Assembly (NCBI GenBank): GCA_965178125.1
Contig: OZ237758.1
Coordinates: 558,001 to 622,000 of the forward strand
From: Bilabrum cf. latius
Taxonomy: Eukaryota > Bigyra: Bicosoecida > Bigyra > Bicosoecida
Length of the DNA: 64,000 nt
Direction: 5' to 3'
Positions 1 to 12,434 of this stretch are shown piece after piece. The notes beneath the pieces were generated by a model. The model was not told where the DNA came from. It worked only from the letters and a program-made list of their open reading frames with translations, and searched no databases. A program made the translations under genes and the position numbers. Positions within the stretch are counted from its first letter, which is position 1. The number at the start of each line of letters is the position of its first letter.

Positions 1-3000
1 TCGATTTCCAGGAGCTGCTCGAGGCGCTGCTCCCCGGAGCTGGTGGTTTCTCCTCGGAAATGTTTGCAGCACAGGTAGAGGGGACCGGGGTGGTGGAAGC
101 GCAGGTGGCCGCGGCGGGCGGGATGGGAGACGGCCGCAAGCGGATCAAGAAAGGGACGATTCCGCACGACGAGGGCGCCATGAGTCGGGTGCGGCGACTA
201 CGTTTGCTCGCGCGACAGCGGTCGATAGGGAACAACAAGGGCGCGAACGAGATCGGCAGCCGCCCGGGCACCAGCAGCACCGGCCACTTCGAAAGCGGTG
301 CGGCTGCAGCGGACCATCATGCCGCGGTATTCAAGCAGCCGCTTCATGATGCCTCGCATGAGGACCAGGACCAGGACCAGGAGCTTGAGAGACCGAGGAG
401 GGGATAGCTGAGGGCCCTCGCGCATCGGTCAAGGGAGAGAATCAGCCTTAGGCTAAAGGCAAGCAGCAGCTTGGCGAGTCGCGTGGGTGCTTCGAGCTAG
501 AGGCACCTCGATAGGGTGCAGGAGGAGGCAGCGCAAGAAGCAGAGCGGATCCAGAGGGCAGGCAAGGCGCAGCTGTCGGAGCTTGGGGCACCCAGGGGCG
601 ACAATGATGCCAGTGGGGCGGGCTTTACTAGCAATGGCCGCGTAAGAAGTCGCAGGACCATCCTGTCAGGGACAGTGGCTGGGCCCGCAGGCTCAGGCAC
701 AGCTCAGTCGCCTCAGTCTGCGAAGTTTCGGTTCGAGGAGACGGTCCGCCGCGGGCGACTGCTGGACAAGCAGAGAAAGCTAGTGATGGAGAGGAGAACG
801 CTCAGAAGGAAAGCACGCGCGAGGCTTCAGCTGGCCCAGTACCTCGCGGGTCGATCTGAGGCAGGGGCAAGCATGGAGCCGGGTGACATTCACGGGGCGT
901 GCCTATCGTTCGGGAAGGGCTTGTTTGAGGTGCCAGTCCCCGGCATGCCCGCGCCTTGGCCAGGGTCGATCCGAGCAGGCACCGGCGCCTCTGGCTCAAG
1001 CACTGGCATGGGGCTTGAAGCGAGCACCCACAGCAACAGAGGCATGAGTCCTGCGGGGGTGGCCGATCAGGGGTGGGACGAGGGTGGTGCCACTGGCAGC
1101 GATGCGGGCTCCATGCACCCAACCGTGGCGCACTCGAAGGCAGAAACGATCGGGCTTGCGTCCAAGCTGGGGAGGGTTGGTGCTCGTGCTGGTGGGGGCA
1201 CTCCAATTGGCTGGGATCCCGAGAACGGTGGCGGCGAAGATGGGGGATCTGAGGATTCTGACGTGTTTGCGGCGAAATTGGGTGGGGGCGTGTCGCATCA
1301 TGCGGTGAGGGCTCGTCGAGCGTCAGTCGTGAGGTGGCAGAACATGCGAGGGGTCCAAGATGAGGGCAGGGAAGGTGGTGTCGATCGGGACCTGGGCCCC
1401 GCTTCAGATACCCCCGGTTTGGACTCTGCTTCGTCTTTGGCCAGGTTGCGGGAGTCAATCTACGGCAAGTACGAGACCCACATTGTTGAGGGAGCCGAGA
1501 CGGGGGCCACGCTATCAACGGAGCACAAGATGGAGCTGCTCCGCTCCATGCCGCGTCCCAAGGGTGCCGATATGCCTCACTACAGGATCGGCACGGTAGG
1601 TCAGCAAGTGCAGAGCTCATTGGCAGAGCTGGCTAGAGTCGGCGATGCGATGAAGGAGGCGAGGAGGGCGGCCATTGTGGGGCATAGGCATGGTGATGCG
1701 AGCAAGCAGGAGCCGTCGGGCGACTTGGACAAGCAACAATCGATGCGTCAATCTGGCAGCAACAGCAGCATTCTAGAAAGGTAGAGCGGGCGTGGCATGG
1801 CTTCAACAGCAGCTCCTTCAGCAGCAGCTCCTTCAGCCAGCTCTGGGCGCACCCAGACGCCCATCCTCGACAGGTGGAACGCAGCAAAAATTGCCAAGAG
1901 CAAGGGCCGGGGAGATAACAAGGCGCGCAAGGGAAGCAAAAAGGATATCAATCGCGCGCATGAGAGGCCAATTGGGCGTGCCACCGGAGATGACATGACG
2001 CACGACGGCGCTCTCAGCGTTGCCATGCCGACCCACGAGGTGCTTCAGAACGAAGCGGGGGCGGGCCATGTGCAAGGCGGCGTGGCGCTGAAGAAACTTA
2101 TCGATGTCCTGCTCGCAGACAACGTCGGTGACGACGCATGGAAGGACAGGCTGGAGCTGCCTTCGAGGCTGGTGATGCACCGGAGGCACTTCCTCATCAG
2201 CACCGTGCTCAACGCCCGCAGGATCGAAGCCGTCATCAGCCACCTGGTGGAGCTGGGTATCGAGGAGGCCAGAGAAGCGGGCGACGCCGAGGCGCTTTCT
2301 AGGCTGTCTGTTGTGAAGAACAGGCAGTACGAGAGGCAGCTGGAGCGGTCCGAGAGACTCAGCGCGTTGCGTTCCATCCTGACCAGGTCGCTGCAGGAGA
2401 GGAGGCAGGATCGCGCCGAGAAGGAGTAGAAGGAGGCTGTCGCGATGGAGAGGGCGGCGAAGGAGATGGGCGTGATCCCGGGCAATTTGGAAGCCGAGGA
2501 TTGCACTCGGGGTGGTGCCACTGCTGCTGCTGCTCCTGCTCCTGCTGCTCCTGCTGCTCCTGCTATTCCGCATGGGGACGGTGAGGCGCACGTGCACGGG
2601 TCTGCGGTGCTCTCCAACGCATCCAGCCGCCGCAGCAGCATCGACGGTCAGCCGGTGCAGCATTCCAGGAACCGGATCTTGGATCCTGAGGACAGGCCCG
2701 CCTCCGCTTTGTCCACCCTTTTCGACCCGCGGGAATTTGCGACAGAGGCGGAGAGGCCCGAGTCGCACTCGTCACACTCCCGACGAGGTCGCTCCCGCGT
2801 GATGGACCCGGACGCGGACGATTCGGACGACTCGATAGACAGGGCACAGGCAAGGCGACGGGCAGCAGTATCGAGGTTCCAATCGGCTGTGCGGACGGTG
2901 ATGCTGACGATCAGCGCAGAGAGAAGTCTCAAGGCCCGCGCGCAGGGGAGGGCGAGGCAGTTCGTGCGCGAGATCATGCGGCTCGCATCCCGTTCGGCTG

Positions 3001-3860
3001 GCGGGGAAGGCCAGGACGGTGGTGGAGGAGAGGAGAGCGGCCCGCGAATCAGCGAACTCAGGGAACGTTCGCTGGGTGCGGAAAAAGGAGGGCTCGTGGA
3101 CGGGAGGGCCAGAAAGAAAGCGGAGCAAGAGAGGCAGGCGAGAGCCGAGGCGAAGGTGCTCGTGGAGGCGGCGGTGCGTGCGGGGCAGCGCGCGGCAGGA
3201 GGGGCGGGGGCCGCGAGGGGGACGGGCCAGAGCAGCAGCAGGCAACTGGAGCTGCTGCCCGGCTTCCAGGACTCGACGCAGCCGCGGCTGAACGAGGCCA
3301 TGGCCGCCGCAGCGCTGAGGTCGGAAATCGGAGTGAGCATCAAGCAGCCGCAAGGTGACCCGGGCACTGGCAGCAGCAGCACCGACTTCGATTCCAATAG
3401 AAGAAGCAAGCAAGGCTAGTTTTCGGGAATGCATGGCGCTTCTTAGCTGACTACCATCGCGCTGGGCGCGCACGAGCGCCGCCGAGCAGATGCTCTGAAC
3501 GCTGCGGACGGTGTTTCAGGTGTGGCTGCTCGCACTAGGCTCGGAGCTGCGGGTGCCTCTGTCGTAGGAAAAGCCGCGAAATCAGCCCCTCCTGGTGTCG
3601 TCTCGACGGTTGGTAGCCTTGGTGGTTTAGTTGATGCGATGCGGGAGGGTGGGAAGTTTCTCAAGAGAGCTGGCAGGCAGCGAGCCAGAGCGAGTGCCCA
3701 CCCTCGGCCTCCCCCGGATTTCGAGGCAGAAGGGGGATCCCCTCGGGGAATGCAGTTTGACATTGGGTCTACAGAAGATCAGAAGGTAAAATTAGCGAGA
3801 GTGCGCGCCGGGGCAGCTGAGGATGCCGCAGGGGTGCTCGCGAAAGTGTCTCGGAGGTGA
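1..3860 (+). CDS. 3' part of a large low-complexity protein of unknown function (5' end outside the window)
   Basis: One frame is open from base 3 to the TGA at 3858-3860 if TAG is read as Gln; TAG codons lie at 405, 498, 1782, 2427, 3417 and 3444. With the standard code the same stretch would be six short ORFs that all happen to share a frame. The product (about 1,285 residues here) is rich in Arg, Glu, Ala and Gly. It has charged helical stretches, for example around 2100-2430 (a run of Glu/Arg helices ending EKEQKEAVAMERAAKE with Q from TAG) and a basic segment near 2850-3000 (RRAAVSRFQSAVRTVM) that could be an IQ-like calmodulin-binding helix. I do not recognise the family. The N-terminus and any upstream introns are off the left edge. 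The next gene begins 125 bp downstream on the same strand. Confidence 0.75.
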
Positions 3861-3984
3861 TGCCTTGCCGAAGTGCAGTCGATAGTATTGTTGCGTGCTA
3901 TTTTATAATCACATTTCTTGCTGCGCGACTTCCCGTCTCGAGGGTCGGGCGACAACACGGCCACTCTCCCGGTGTCCCTAAGTC

Positions 3985-5727
3985 ATGGGACTGTGTGGAT
4001 CAAAGGCTGATATCAGTAATAGTCCCAGTAGTGGGGCTGGGGCAGGAGGACCCTCTGCGACTGGAGACGCCTGGAAGGTGAGCTTCAGGAGCTGAACTCC
4101 CGCACGACAGCTTTCTCCAGTATTTTCAAACAGACAGCCCGATGCTCTGAATAGTTTGGTATTACACTTCGATTTTGATGCGATATGGCAAGTGTTCATC
4201 CTTTGGTACGAGAAAAGCTGGATGTGTTCGTTGGTGTCCGGTTGCTGAATGTTGATTCTAGCCCTTTGCGACGACGATTATCATGGATCGCAACGTCGGC
4301 CTTTTAATGTTGCTCTTGTTTGGGTCACTGAGCATTTGATTTTTTTCATGCTGAGGTCGAACTCGAGCTGCCAGCCCCTGGCAAGGTGATCCCCGGGACT
4401 CAGACTGCTAATTTGCTCCAGTTGGGCGCTGCAAATACCATGAACAGCAATTTATCGCCTCACGAATATCTTTTTACCGCAGCAAACTACAATTGATGCT
4501 GATTATCGGTTCGACTCGAGCCCGAACGCAATCCTTGGAAGGGGGGCTTCGTCCGTTGTTCGGAGAGCCGTGCACAAAGCGACTGGAACTGTTGTAGCTG
4601 TCAAGGTGATGACGAAGAAGAAGCTATCGAAGGAGGATATTGCCGGCGTATACACTGAAGTTGAGGCGATGGAGAAGCTGAAGGGACACCCGAACCTGGT
4701 GCAGTTGCTGGGATTCTATGATACTAAGGAGCGGTTTTATGTTGTTCTTGAGTTCTTGGAGGGAGGCGAGCTGTTCGATAGGCTTACTCACAAGGAAATG
4801 TACATGGAAAGCGATGCGCGAGAAGCGATGCGCCTGCTGGTGGACGCGGTGCAGCACTGCCATACAAAAGGCGTTGCTCATCGCGATCTCAAGCCCGAGA
4901 ACATCCTTCTCAAAGATAAGGATTCCGATACCACCGTCAAGCTAGCTGATTTTGGATTTGCCAAGTCGTGCAACCACGGCGAGAGGCTTCTCCGGACGGC
5001 GTGCGGAACACCTGGGTGAGAAATCGAGCAATGGCAAGCAAGCGAGCGAGCGAGCGGACTTTGCCACCCACTGCCCTGCGGCTCTTGCTGATCACTGGCA
5101 GCTGCTGTGCGGAATTTCACGGCGCGTCTCTTGTGCCTTTTGTATCCTACTGCATCGTTTGCTTGGCTCCTTGCTTCTCTTTTATGCAGGTACGTGGCCC
5201 CGGAGATCTTGCGCAGGAAGCCTTACGGCGTAGAGGTGGACGTGTGGTCGCTCGGAGTGATCATGTACATTTTGCTGTGCGGATACCCACCGTTCTGGAG
5301 CGAGGACGAAACCGAGCTGTTCCGTCAGATCAAGACTGCAAAGTTCGAGTTTCACATGCCGGAGTGGAAGGACATCTCCAAGGAGGCGAGGGACCTCATC
5401 GGCAGGATGCTCGTCGTGAGCCCCGATGATCGGATCACCACGGCGCAGGTGCTCGAGCACCCGTGGATGAAGAAGGGACTGGAGCAGAAGAACCTCACGC
5501 AGACCAAGCAGGCCCTCAAGGGCTTCAACGCGCGCAGGAGGATGAAGAAGGCCATGGTGGTGGTGCGGGCCACCCTCAGGATGAGGATGCTGCAGGGGGC
5601 GCTGAAGGCCGCCGCGACGGACCTGAAGAAGCAGGACGAGCAAGAGGAAGAGGCGGCTGCGAAGGGGAGCGAGGAGGCGGAGGAGGCCGCGGGAGGTGCC
5701 AATGGGGCTGCTGCCGTGTCCACGTGA
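3985..5727 (+). CDS. CaMK/CDPK-like Ser/Thr protein kinase, predicted N-myristoylated
   Basis: Model: exons 3985-4077, 4356-4385 (a 30-nt exon, least certain), 4483-5015 and 5190-5727; about 397 residues, TGA stop. The start MGLCGSK carries Gly2 for myristoylation and Cys4 for palmitoylation, so plasma-membrane anchoring is likely. The kinase domain begins near residue 58 with P-loop LGRGASSVV, VAVK lysine near 82, HRDLKPEN near 175 and DFG near 197. The intron at 5016-5189 splits CGTPG/YVAPE cleanly. The glycine-rich loop, RD catalytic loop and ELFDRL segment are those of the calmodulin-dependent kinase group. Behind the catalytic domain is a basic amphipathic stretch (NARRRMKKAMVVVRATLRM) that could bind calmodulin, then an acidic tail; no EF-hands follow, unlike a true CDPK. 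No TAG occurs in this gene. Substrates cannot be inferred. Confidence 0.85.
4078..4482 (+). other. Intron region of the kinase gene, with possible 30-nt micro-exon at 4356-4385
   Basis: A GTGAGC donor at 4078 and a CCGCAG acceptor ending at 4482 bound 405 bp. Inside, CTGAG at 4351-4355 and GTGATC at 4386 flank 30 bases encoding VELELPAPGK in phase 0, which would join the two flanking exons without changing frame. Skipping it also preserves the frame, so the sequence cannot decide between one and two introns. Nothing else is visible here. Confidence 0.45.
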
Positions 5728-5993
5728 AGTGGCCCTGGGTGTCTACCAATGTCGATGGGCCGGGGCGGCGGAAGCTGCTCAAAGCGGAGGCTCACACGCG
5801 GTGCCCAGTGCTCTCCGAAATCATCTTATGTGTTGGAGTACAATTTTTGTATCCTTGGCTGCTTTCTGCCATGGCCAAAGCCGGTCGCGGTGCGTATGCA
5901 TAATTCAGATCTGTGCTTAATTGTAGCGTGCACTGCGAGCCGTTGGCAAGGTTGCACAGGTGCCGTCCACCGCCCCGATACTGAGCGCGCAAA
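5728..5993. promoter_or_regulatory. Intergenic spacer between two co-directional genes
   Basis: The 266 bp between the kinase TGA and the next ATG hold no ORF that continues a neighbour. They must contain the 3' end of the kinase transcript and the promoter of the coiled-coil gene. I see no clear TATA box or polyadenylation signal. Confidence 0.3.
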
Positions 5994-8900
5994 ATGTCCA
6001 GCCTTGCTGGTATTCCGTCTCTGGGATCATAGCGTCCTGGAAATCACGGGTCTTCTGGCGGTGGCCTGGGCCTAAGCTCGCTGGCATCTGCCCCATCGCT
6101 CACGGGCGGATCGGCGAATGACCCCAACGCACCCGGAAACACCTCCGGAGATTCTCTTGACGCCAATTTTGATGCCATGCTGTATCCTTCATCGAAAACG
6201 AAGAGGACATCGTCCCGTAGATCAGGAAGGGACAAGTCTTCGAGGAAGAAAGGCAAGAAATCGAAACGAGAACGAGGTTCGTCCTCCAAAAAGTCAGGTA
6301 AATCGAGCAAAAAGAAGGAGTCCATCAGATCGGAGTCCATCAGATCGCCTGGGCTAGCTAGCTCAGGTGGCTTTGATTTTGACTCCCCAGCAAAGTCTGA
6401 CCTCAGCCAGAGCGGGACAGGCATGAGTGGATTCTTTGACGAGGACGCTGGCCCGGGCAACGAGGGTTCATCTGCGGCGAGCGCGTCAATTCCGACGGGC
6501 AGAAGCGGATCACAAGGCGGGGGATTGGGACTGGGCCTCCAGAGCAGCGCCGGTGGCGGCTCAGGTCGCGATGCGCTGGAGCGAGCACTCTCTGGCACGG
6601 GCACCCGCCGCCGCGGCCTGGGCCTGGGGCTAGGGGCGGGGGGCGACAGCGCTGGACCTGCCCTTCCTTCCTCGGGTTTGAGCTACGGTGGCGGCAGCGG
6701 CACCGGTTCTCGCGCGAGTTCTGTGGCGGGCGCGGCCACCACGGGTGCGGGCGGTGCCGGTGGCGTGGAGGGGGGTCCGTCGAGCAGGAGATCGAGTCTC
6801 GGAATGACGATGGATGGCGGGGTCGCGAGAGGGGTCGGTGGTGGGAGTGGTGCTAGCGGATCAGGGGCTTGGGATTCAGCGCTCGGGGACGACTATGATG
6901 ACGATGACGACGACGACCATGATGACAATGGCAAGGGTGGCGGCGGCGGGGGAAGCGGGGGCGAGGATGTGGACGAGGAGGAGCTGCAGAGGCAGATCAA
7001 CGAGGCCCTGGGCCTAGCACCACCTGCTAGCAGCAGCGGCAGCGGCAATTCGAAGCAGAAAAGAAAAGAAAAGGAGAGCAAAAAGGACCCCGTCGCTCTC
7101 GGCACGAGAAGGAGAGGGGGAGGCGCAGGCGTTGCCGCCAGTGAGGCCGGCGTGCCGGAGCTTGGTATCCGCAAGCCGCCGAGCGGGAGCGGGGGTGCAC
7201 TGCACGGTGATGCTTTCGGTCCGTCTCCCCGCCCAGACTCTCGCCGCCAGCTAGGACCGCCACTCTCCTCTGACGAGGGGCCTGGCACCAGTAACGGCCG
7301 CATGCAGGTGCACGGCCACAGCTCTCGCAACCCCTCCAATTCTTCCACAGCCGCAAATTCCCCGCGAGATGCGGGTGCTTCTTCCAAAGGAGCCAGAGAT
7401 GGAACGGGCCGGGATATCACGGGCAGCCCGGGCAGGCGCCAGGTGGAGGGCGACTCGGCAGAGACGGGCTGGACGGGATCATCTGGCCTGGGCATGGGCT
7501 CGGCCGGGGATGCTGGACTGAGCGCTGCGCACGGGTCTAGACGGAGCTCAGGGGATCTGATGGGTGACGTGACGGATGAGGGCCGCCGCCGAGGCTCGGT
7601 GCCTGGGACCAGGCCGGCTGATGGCCATGGCAATGGGAGCGGCAGCGGTGCGCACGTTGGCTCGGGAAGTGGCGGGAAGGACGGGGGGGGGGATGAAGGG
7701 CTGCTGGGGAGGGACGATTCCTTCGGAATCGGGGGCGCGGATGATGACGACGACTGGGACGACTACGATGCCTCCATAGGAGAGAGCAAGGGGGTCCAGG
7801 GAACAAGCGGTGGCCAGGGAACACAATCGGGGACGGGGGTTGCCCCTGGTGACCTATCCCAGCTGCGGTCCCCACGGGGGATTCGCGGCAGTGCTGATAC
7901 CAGGGGTGGCGCAGGGGCCGCAGAAAGGGTCACTGACGATGATGGAGGATCTGCGTCAGGGTACGGGTCCTCGGCCAACAAGGACGGACAGGAGGGCTAC
8001 AGGATCGGGGGCGGGGCACAGGGTGAGCAGGGCCGGGGCAGCAGCCCGAGCCGCGCCTCCCTCTCTTTGAAGCTTCCCCTGGACAAGTCAGGCCACACCC
8101 CGTCGTCCTCGACCCGCAGCGGACCGCTCAGTCCCTCCTCGGGGTCAGGAAGGCGGAGAAGGGGGATGGCGTCAACGCCTGCAGAGGCTGCGGCGGCTGC
8201 CGCAGCAGCCGTCGCGGCGACATCGAATGCTTCAGACGAGCCGCGCGTGGGATTTAGCCCCGGTACGGGCGTGCATCTGGACGACGAGTACAGCGCCGAT
8301 TTCGACGACACCAGGCAGCAGGAAGGCGCGCGAGATGGGAGCAGCCAGGGTGGCGGTGGCGGGGGTGCGACTGGCGGGCCATCAAGCAAGAGGACCGGGA
8401 GCGGGAAGCAATCGTCCAGGAGCAAGCACAGGAGCTCATCGGACTCTCACGGTGGCAGGGGAGACCGCGCACTTGATTCCGCGAGAAGGAGAGCGGAAGC
8501 AGCGGAAGCGGACGCCGAGTCGCTTCGCGAGCAGCTGTCCAGGGAGCGTAGGACTGCAGCGGAGCGGCTCGAGGCGGCAAATCGGCGACATCGCGCAGAA
8601 AAGGAAGAGCTTGCGGCCGCCGAATAGCGCGCTCTTGACACGCTGAGGCAGTAGCTGGAGGCCGAGGCCCGGGAGCAGCGGGCCGGCGGAGAAAGGGCGA
8701 GAGCGGCCGAGCGCCGTGAGCTGGAGCAGAAGGCCGAGGCTGCTCTGGCGAGAGAGAGGGCGGCTCTGGCGGAGCTCCGTGCCAGGGTGGAGCAAGCCAC
8801 TGCAAGCGCCCAGCGGATTGCCAGGGAACAACAGGAGAGGGAGATGGAGCAGTTCCGGACCAGGGTGTCCAAAGAGGCCGAAGCCGAGCTGGAGAAGGAG

Positions 8901-10190
8901 AGGGCTCGTTTCGAGCAGCAGTTGCAGGAGACCAGGGAGGCACACAGGGAACAAATGGAGGAGCTTGGCCGCAGGCACGAGCACAAGCAACAGCATACCG
9001 ACGCCGCCAGGGAACTAATGCAAGCCACTGAAAAGCTCCAGAAGCTGGAGCAGCAGGTTTCGGCAGCCAGCCAATAGGCCATGGACCGCCGGGAGGCGGC
9101 AGTCAGCGAGCGAGAGGCAGCCGTCCATGAGGCAGAGAGAGAGGCCAAGAGGGCCAGGGAGGACGCGGCTCGGTCGGCAGAGCGGTTGAGCGAGCTTGTT
9201 TCGTCCATGGAGCGGGCCGCATCATCGGCGCGCCTCTCGACTGAGGACGAGAGGGAACGACTCAGGGCGGAGGCGCAGCGGCTCAAGGCCTGGCAGGACT
9301 CGTTGCAGTCCAGGGAACAAGCGCTCGCGGAGGAGAGGGCGACGGCGGGCAGGCAGGCAGCGGATCTGCGCGAGGCAGCCGAGGCGGACGCGGCCTCTGC
9401 CAGGAAGGACGCGGCCAGGGCCCGGGAGGAACAGGCGCAGGCCGTGCGGGCTGCGGCGGCGGCGCTTGAGGCCTCGCGCAAGGACTCCGAGTCCGCGAGG
9501 CGCGCGCTGTTGTCCGCGGAGGAGGACCGTCGGGAGGCGCACGAGGCCCGCAGGGAGGCGGAGGCCCTTAGGGAACAAGCGGCGAGGGAGAGGGAGGAGG
9601 CAGGCGAGGAGAGGAAGCTCGTGAGCGCGGAGCAAGGAAAGGTGAGAGCAGCGGCAGAGGCGCTCGGGGCGCGGGCGGACGAGCTGCGGAAGCTGCGGGC
9701 AGAGGCGCAGGCCGCGCAGGAGGCCGCTGCGGAACATCGGCGCCGCGCAATGGAACTGCACGCCAGCACGCGGGAGGCCGAGGCCAGGGCGGGCCAGGTC
9801 CGCGCCGAGGCGACTCAGGCAAAGCTCGCGGCAGACGAGGCCCGGCTGCAGCTAGCCCAGGGCCGGCGAGCCGCGAGGGGCCGCATGCCAGTGGAGGAGC
9901 ACGCGGGCCGCTCCTCGGAATCGGCCCAGTCTACTTTCGTGGCGCCTCCGCAGCTGCCGGGCGGCGGAGCGGCCGGTGAGTACAATCAGCAGCAATGGGA
10001 GTATCGTGGCCATGGGAGCGCAGGCAATGCAGTTGCAGGGCCGGCTCCGTCAGGCGGGTCGCCAGGCGCACAAGGTGGTAACACGGAACTCAAGGTAACT
10101 CCGCTCCATGACCAGTGGATGAGGGAGATTGGAAGGACAAGGGACATTCTGAAGGAGTTCGACATCTCGCTAGGGGCGGCTGGTGACTGA
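5994..10190 (+). CDS. Ser/Gly-rich protein with C-terminal coiled coil; possible FBF1-like ciliary protein
   Basis: ATG at 5994 opens a frame to TGA at 10188-10190 (1,398 residues) with TAG codons at 6030, 8625, 8652 and 9075. The N-terminal two thirds are disordered: Ser/Gly-rich, with basic Lys/Arg/Ser patches near 6190-6340 and acidic Asp runs near 6885-6930 and 7735-7770. An EYSADFDD acidic motif near 8285 is of a type common in ciliary proteins. From about 8480 to 9880 the protein is an almost unbroken Glu/Arg/Ala/Gln coiled coil, then a short low-complexity linker and a conserved-looking tail (LHDQWMREIGRTRDILKEF). This order, disordered N-terminus then long coiled coil with a SMERAASSARLST-like stretch, recalls the transition-fibre protein FBF1. 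The resemblance is weak and the name is only a suggestion. All four TAG codons sit where Gln or another polar residue is acceptable. Confidence 0.7.
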
Positions 10191-10321
10191 TCTTCATTGA
10201 CTGGGCAGGAGGTGCTGCGAATTGCTGTTGTTCGACATAAGTTTTCGAATCAAGCGAAGGAGCGCTTGCAACGTCATGCTCACGCGCGTTTGTATCTGTC
10301 CATTTCTGTTTCAAGCTTCGT

Positions 10322-12313
10322 TCACTGCCTGCCATCAGCTCCGGTCTAACTGCCATCATCGCCAGCTGCCCCCTGGCCTCCGCCAATCCGGGCAGCCTCA
10401 GCTGCCTTCCGCTTGGCATCGATACAAAGGTGAAGGTCTGCCTTGGTAATCGGGTAATGCTCGTTGCATACCCTGCAGACCAGCGTCTCGGCCACCTGCT
10501 CCGATTCCTCTGCGTCTTTCTCGCCCTGCGCGCCTGCTGCCAGTGTCGCGGCATCCTCGCCATCCGCATCCCCAGGCTAATCCTCGCTCTTCTTCCCAGC
10601 CTCGTTTACCATGGTGATCAATTCCTCCTCGGGAAGGCTGGCCAGCCGCGTGAGGAATCCAGCCTTGCTGCAGCGGCACAGGTAGTGCAGAGGCGTTGAA
10701 ACTGGTGCGCCAGCCGATGCGCTGCCTCCCTCCTCCTGTACATCCATTGCGGATTCTGCTGCAGAGGGTGTACCAGCAGCATCGGCAGCATCAGCAGCAT
10801 CAGCAACTCCCGAGGCCCTAGCAGCATCAGCTGTCGAGTCAGCCTCGGCCGGCTCGACATCGAGCCAAGGGTAACCAGCACTGGCAGGCTCGTCATCGAG
10901 CCAAGGATATCCACCCAGCACCATCGCAGGCGCGCTGCCATCCTCCTCGCGCGATTCCAGGTCGCAGATCCCGCCGGCGCTCCAGGGAACAATGAGGCCC
11001 GCCACTTCCTGCGGGGTCGCGCCTCCCCTCTATATCAGCGTCTCGAGAACTCCTGCCTCGCTCTTGTATCTCCGTGGGCCGGAAGTCAGCTGCCCTGCCA
11101 CTTCGGCAAGTTCCCGGTAGGCCAAAGTCGTGGCGAACTCCGGCTTGTGCGCTCCGTCGTTGATACTGTCGGTGTTCCCCTCGAACTTTCGCCCAGCCTT
11201 GACCTGGGCCAGCAAGTCGCCATCTCCCCACGCCTGCAGAATTCCAGCCGCTTTGGACGAAGAACGTGCCACTGAATGCCGATACTAGAATGCGCGGCCC
11301 GCCCACGCCCGTTTCAGAGCATTGATGCCCGTTCCGCTGAACGGACCCATGGCCTGCTTTATCGATTCCGGGTCTGTTCCCCGGTACTTGCCGAGGATGG
11401 CCTAGGCCTCCTCTTCTGCCCATGCCTCTGCCGCCTTCTTCGCTTCCTCTTCCGGAGACATCGCGCTGCTACCGATGCTACTACGGGTGACACGATGCGA
11501 CGATGCAGACGGTTGAGGCTTTGCAGGGAGACGGAGCACTTCCCTGAGCAACTGCTCGGGAAGGTCACTTTCTACGTTCCAGATGTCACTATTGTTTCCT
11601 AGAACTGCGTGACCCAGCAAGCTGCGGGCCAGGGCCAGCTCTGCAGCGCTACCACCGGGCATGAGTTCCAGAACGGCCGCGCCGGCAAAAGTTACTTCCC
11701 AACCTTCGTCGCTTTGGCAGCTTTCTAGCTCGATTGTGTCCTCCTATGTGCCGCTTTGTTCACCATTGATAAAATGAGCTTCACGCCCATCCTTGCTGCG
11801 GCACCTCACCTCCGAGTGCACCACAGCGGGAACCTGCTCAGAGCGAGCGTACCATTCTCGAAGGTCGTCAATCACGTTTCCGTGCGACAGTGGCGTGTTG
11901 CTCTGCGCGGGTCGGCGCATGTTGTATAGGATTTTATTTACTGAGAATGATGCTGGGGATGCATTGGTATCGAATTTGCCCGACCGCAGGTGTTGCAGCC
12001 CTCGCAGATAGCCACGGACTTCCCCTACTCTGATCGCCTCCGTGTACAGCTCCGCACCACCTGCTGACATTCCTACCGCAACCCGCTCCTAGCCTTTCTA
12101 AAATGAAGCCAGAGCCGTCGATGCACAGATACCATTGGCCAATAATGCGGCATGGTGTGGCACGCCCACATCGAAGCGTCGCCTTGCTTCCTCTGCCGCG
12201 CCGGTTGCGTGTATCACCGATGCCCTGATGCTGGGCGAAAACGTCCTAACAATAGTATCTTTCTATGCATCTCGAACTAGCCTGTACGCAGAGCGCAAAC
12301 CGGGGCGTGGCAT
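10322..12313 (-). CDS. HSLO: Hsp33-type redox-regulated molecular chaperone (HslO family) with insertions
   Basis: ATG at 12313 to TGA at 10322-10324, 663 residues, nine in-frame TAG codons (12263, 12098, 12089, 11744, 11402, 11285, 11030, 10577, 10346). Family landmarks in order: an N-terminal DTIVRTFSPSIRASV segment, EEARRRF and GEVRGYLRG, then REWYARSEQVPA matching the Hsp33 SEQ(I/V)P motif, a following FAGAAVLELMPGGSA strand-turn, and a C-terminal zinc site with YLCRCS (Cys545, Cys547) and VCRVCNEHY (Cys613, Cys616). Hsp33 holds Zn2+ with these four cysteines and becomes an active holdase when oxidised. Oddities: a long insertion (roughly 11030-11400), an Ala/Asp-rich segment with two GYPWLD repeats (10800-10920), and about 65 residues between the two Cys pairs instead of the usual 27-32. 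Start choice: first ATG after an in-frame TGA; a targeting exon further upstream is possible. Hsp33 occurs patchily in eukaryotes. Confidence 0.88.
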
Positions 12314-12434
12314 GCCTCGAAATGTGTCATCTGTTCAATCCACGTCTCTGGCCAATATGGAACGTTCGACCAGGTTCCTTGAAATGACGGCCAGTCACCC
12401 AATCATCTTTCACAAGTTCCGTGCGGTCGTAAAC
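12314..12434. promoter_or_regulatory. 121-bp divergent spacer between Hsp33 and the mitochondrial carrier
   Basis: The two start codons face away from each other across 121 bp, so this stretch is a candidate bidirectional promoter. No recognisable core element was seen. Confidence 0.35.

Noticed and set aside
802-1620. Long minus-strand ORF opposite the first gene.
   Set aside because: Composition (Pro/Arg/Ser/Cys/His-rich) is that of a GC-rich shadow frame, and it lies antisense to the continuous TAG-containing frame.
4500-4520. B-box-like GGTTCGACTC as a tRNA, possibly the suppressor tRNA-Gln(CUA).
   Set aside because: It lies inside a kinase exon and has no A box or cloverleaf.
5016-5189. 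Frame break in the CaMK-like kinase as evidence of a pseudogene.
   Set aside because: A 174-bp intron with GTGAG/GCAG restores GTPGYVAPE exactly.
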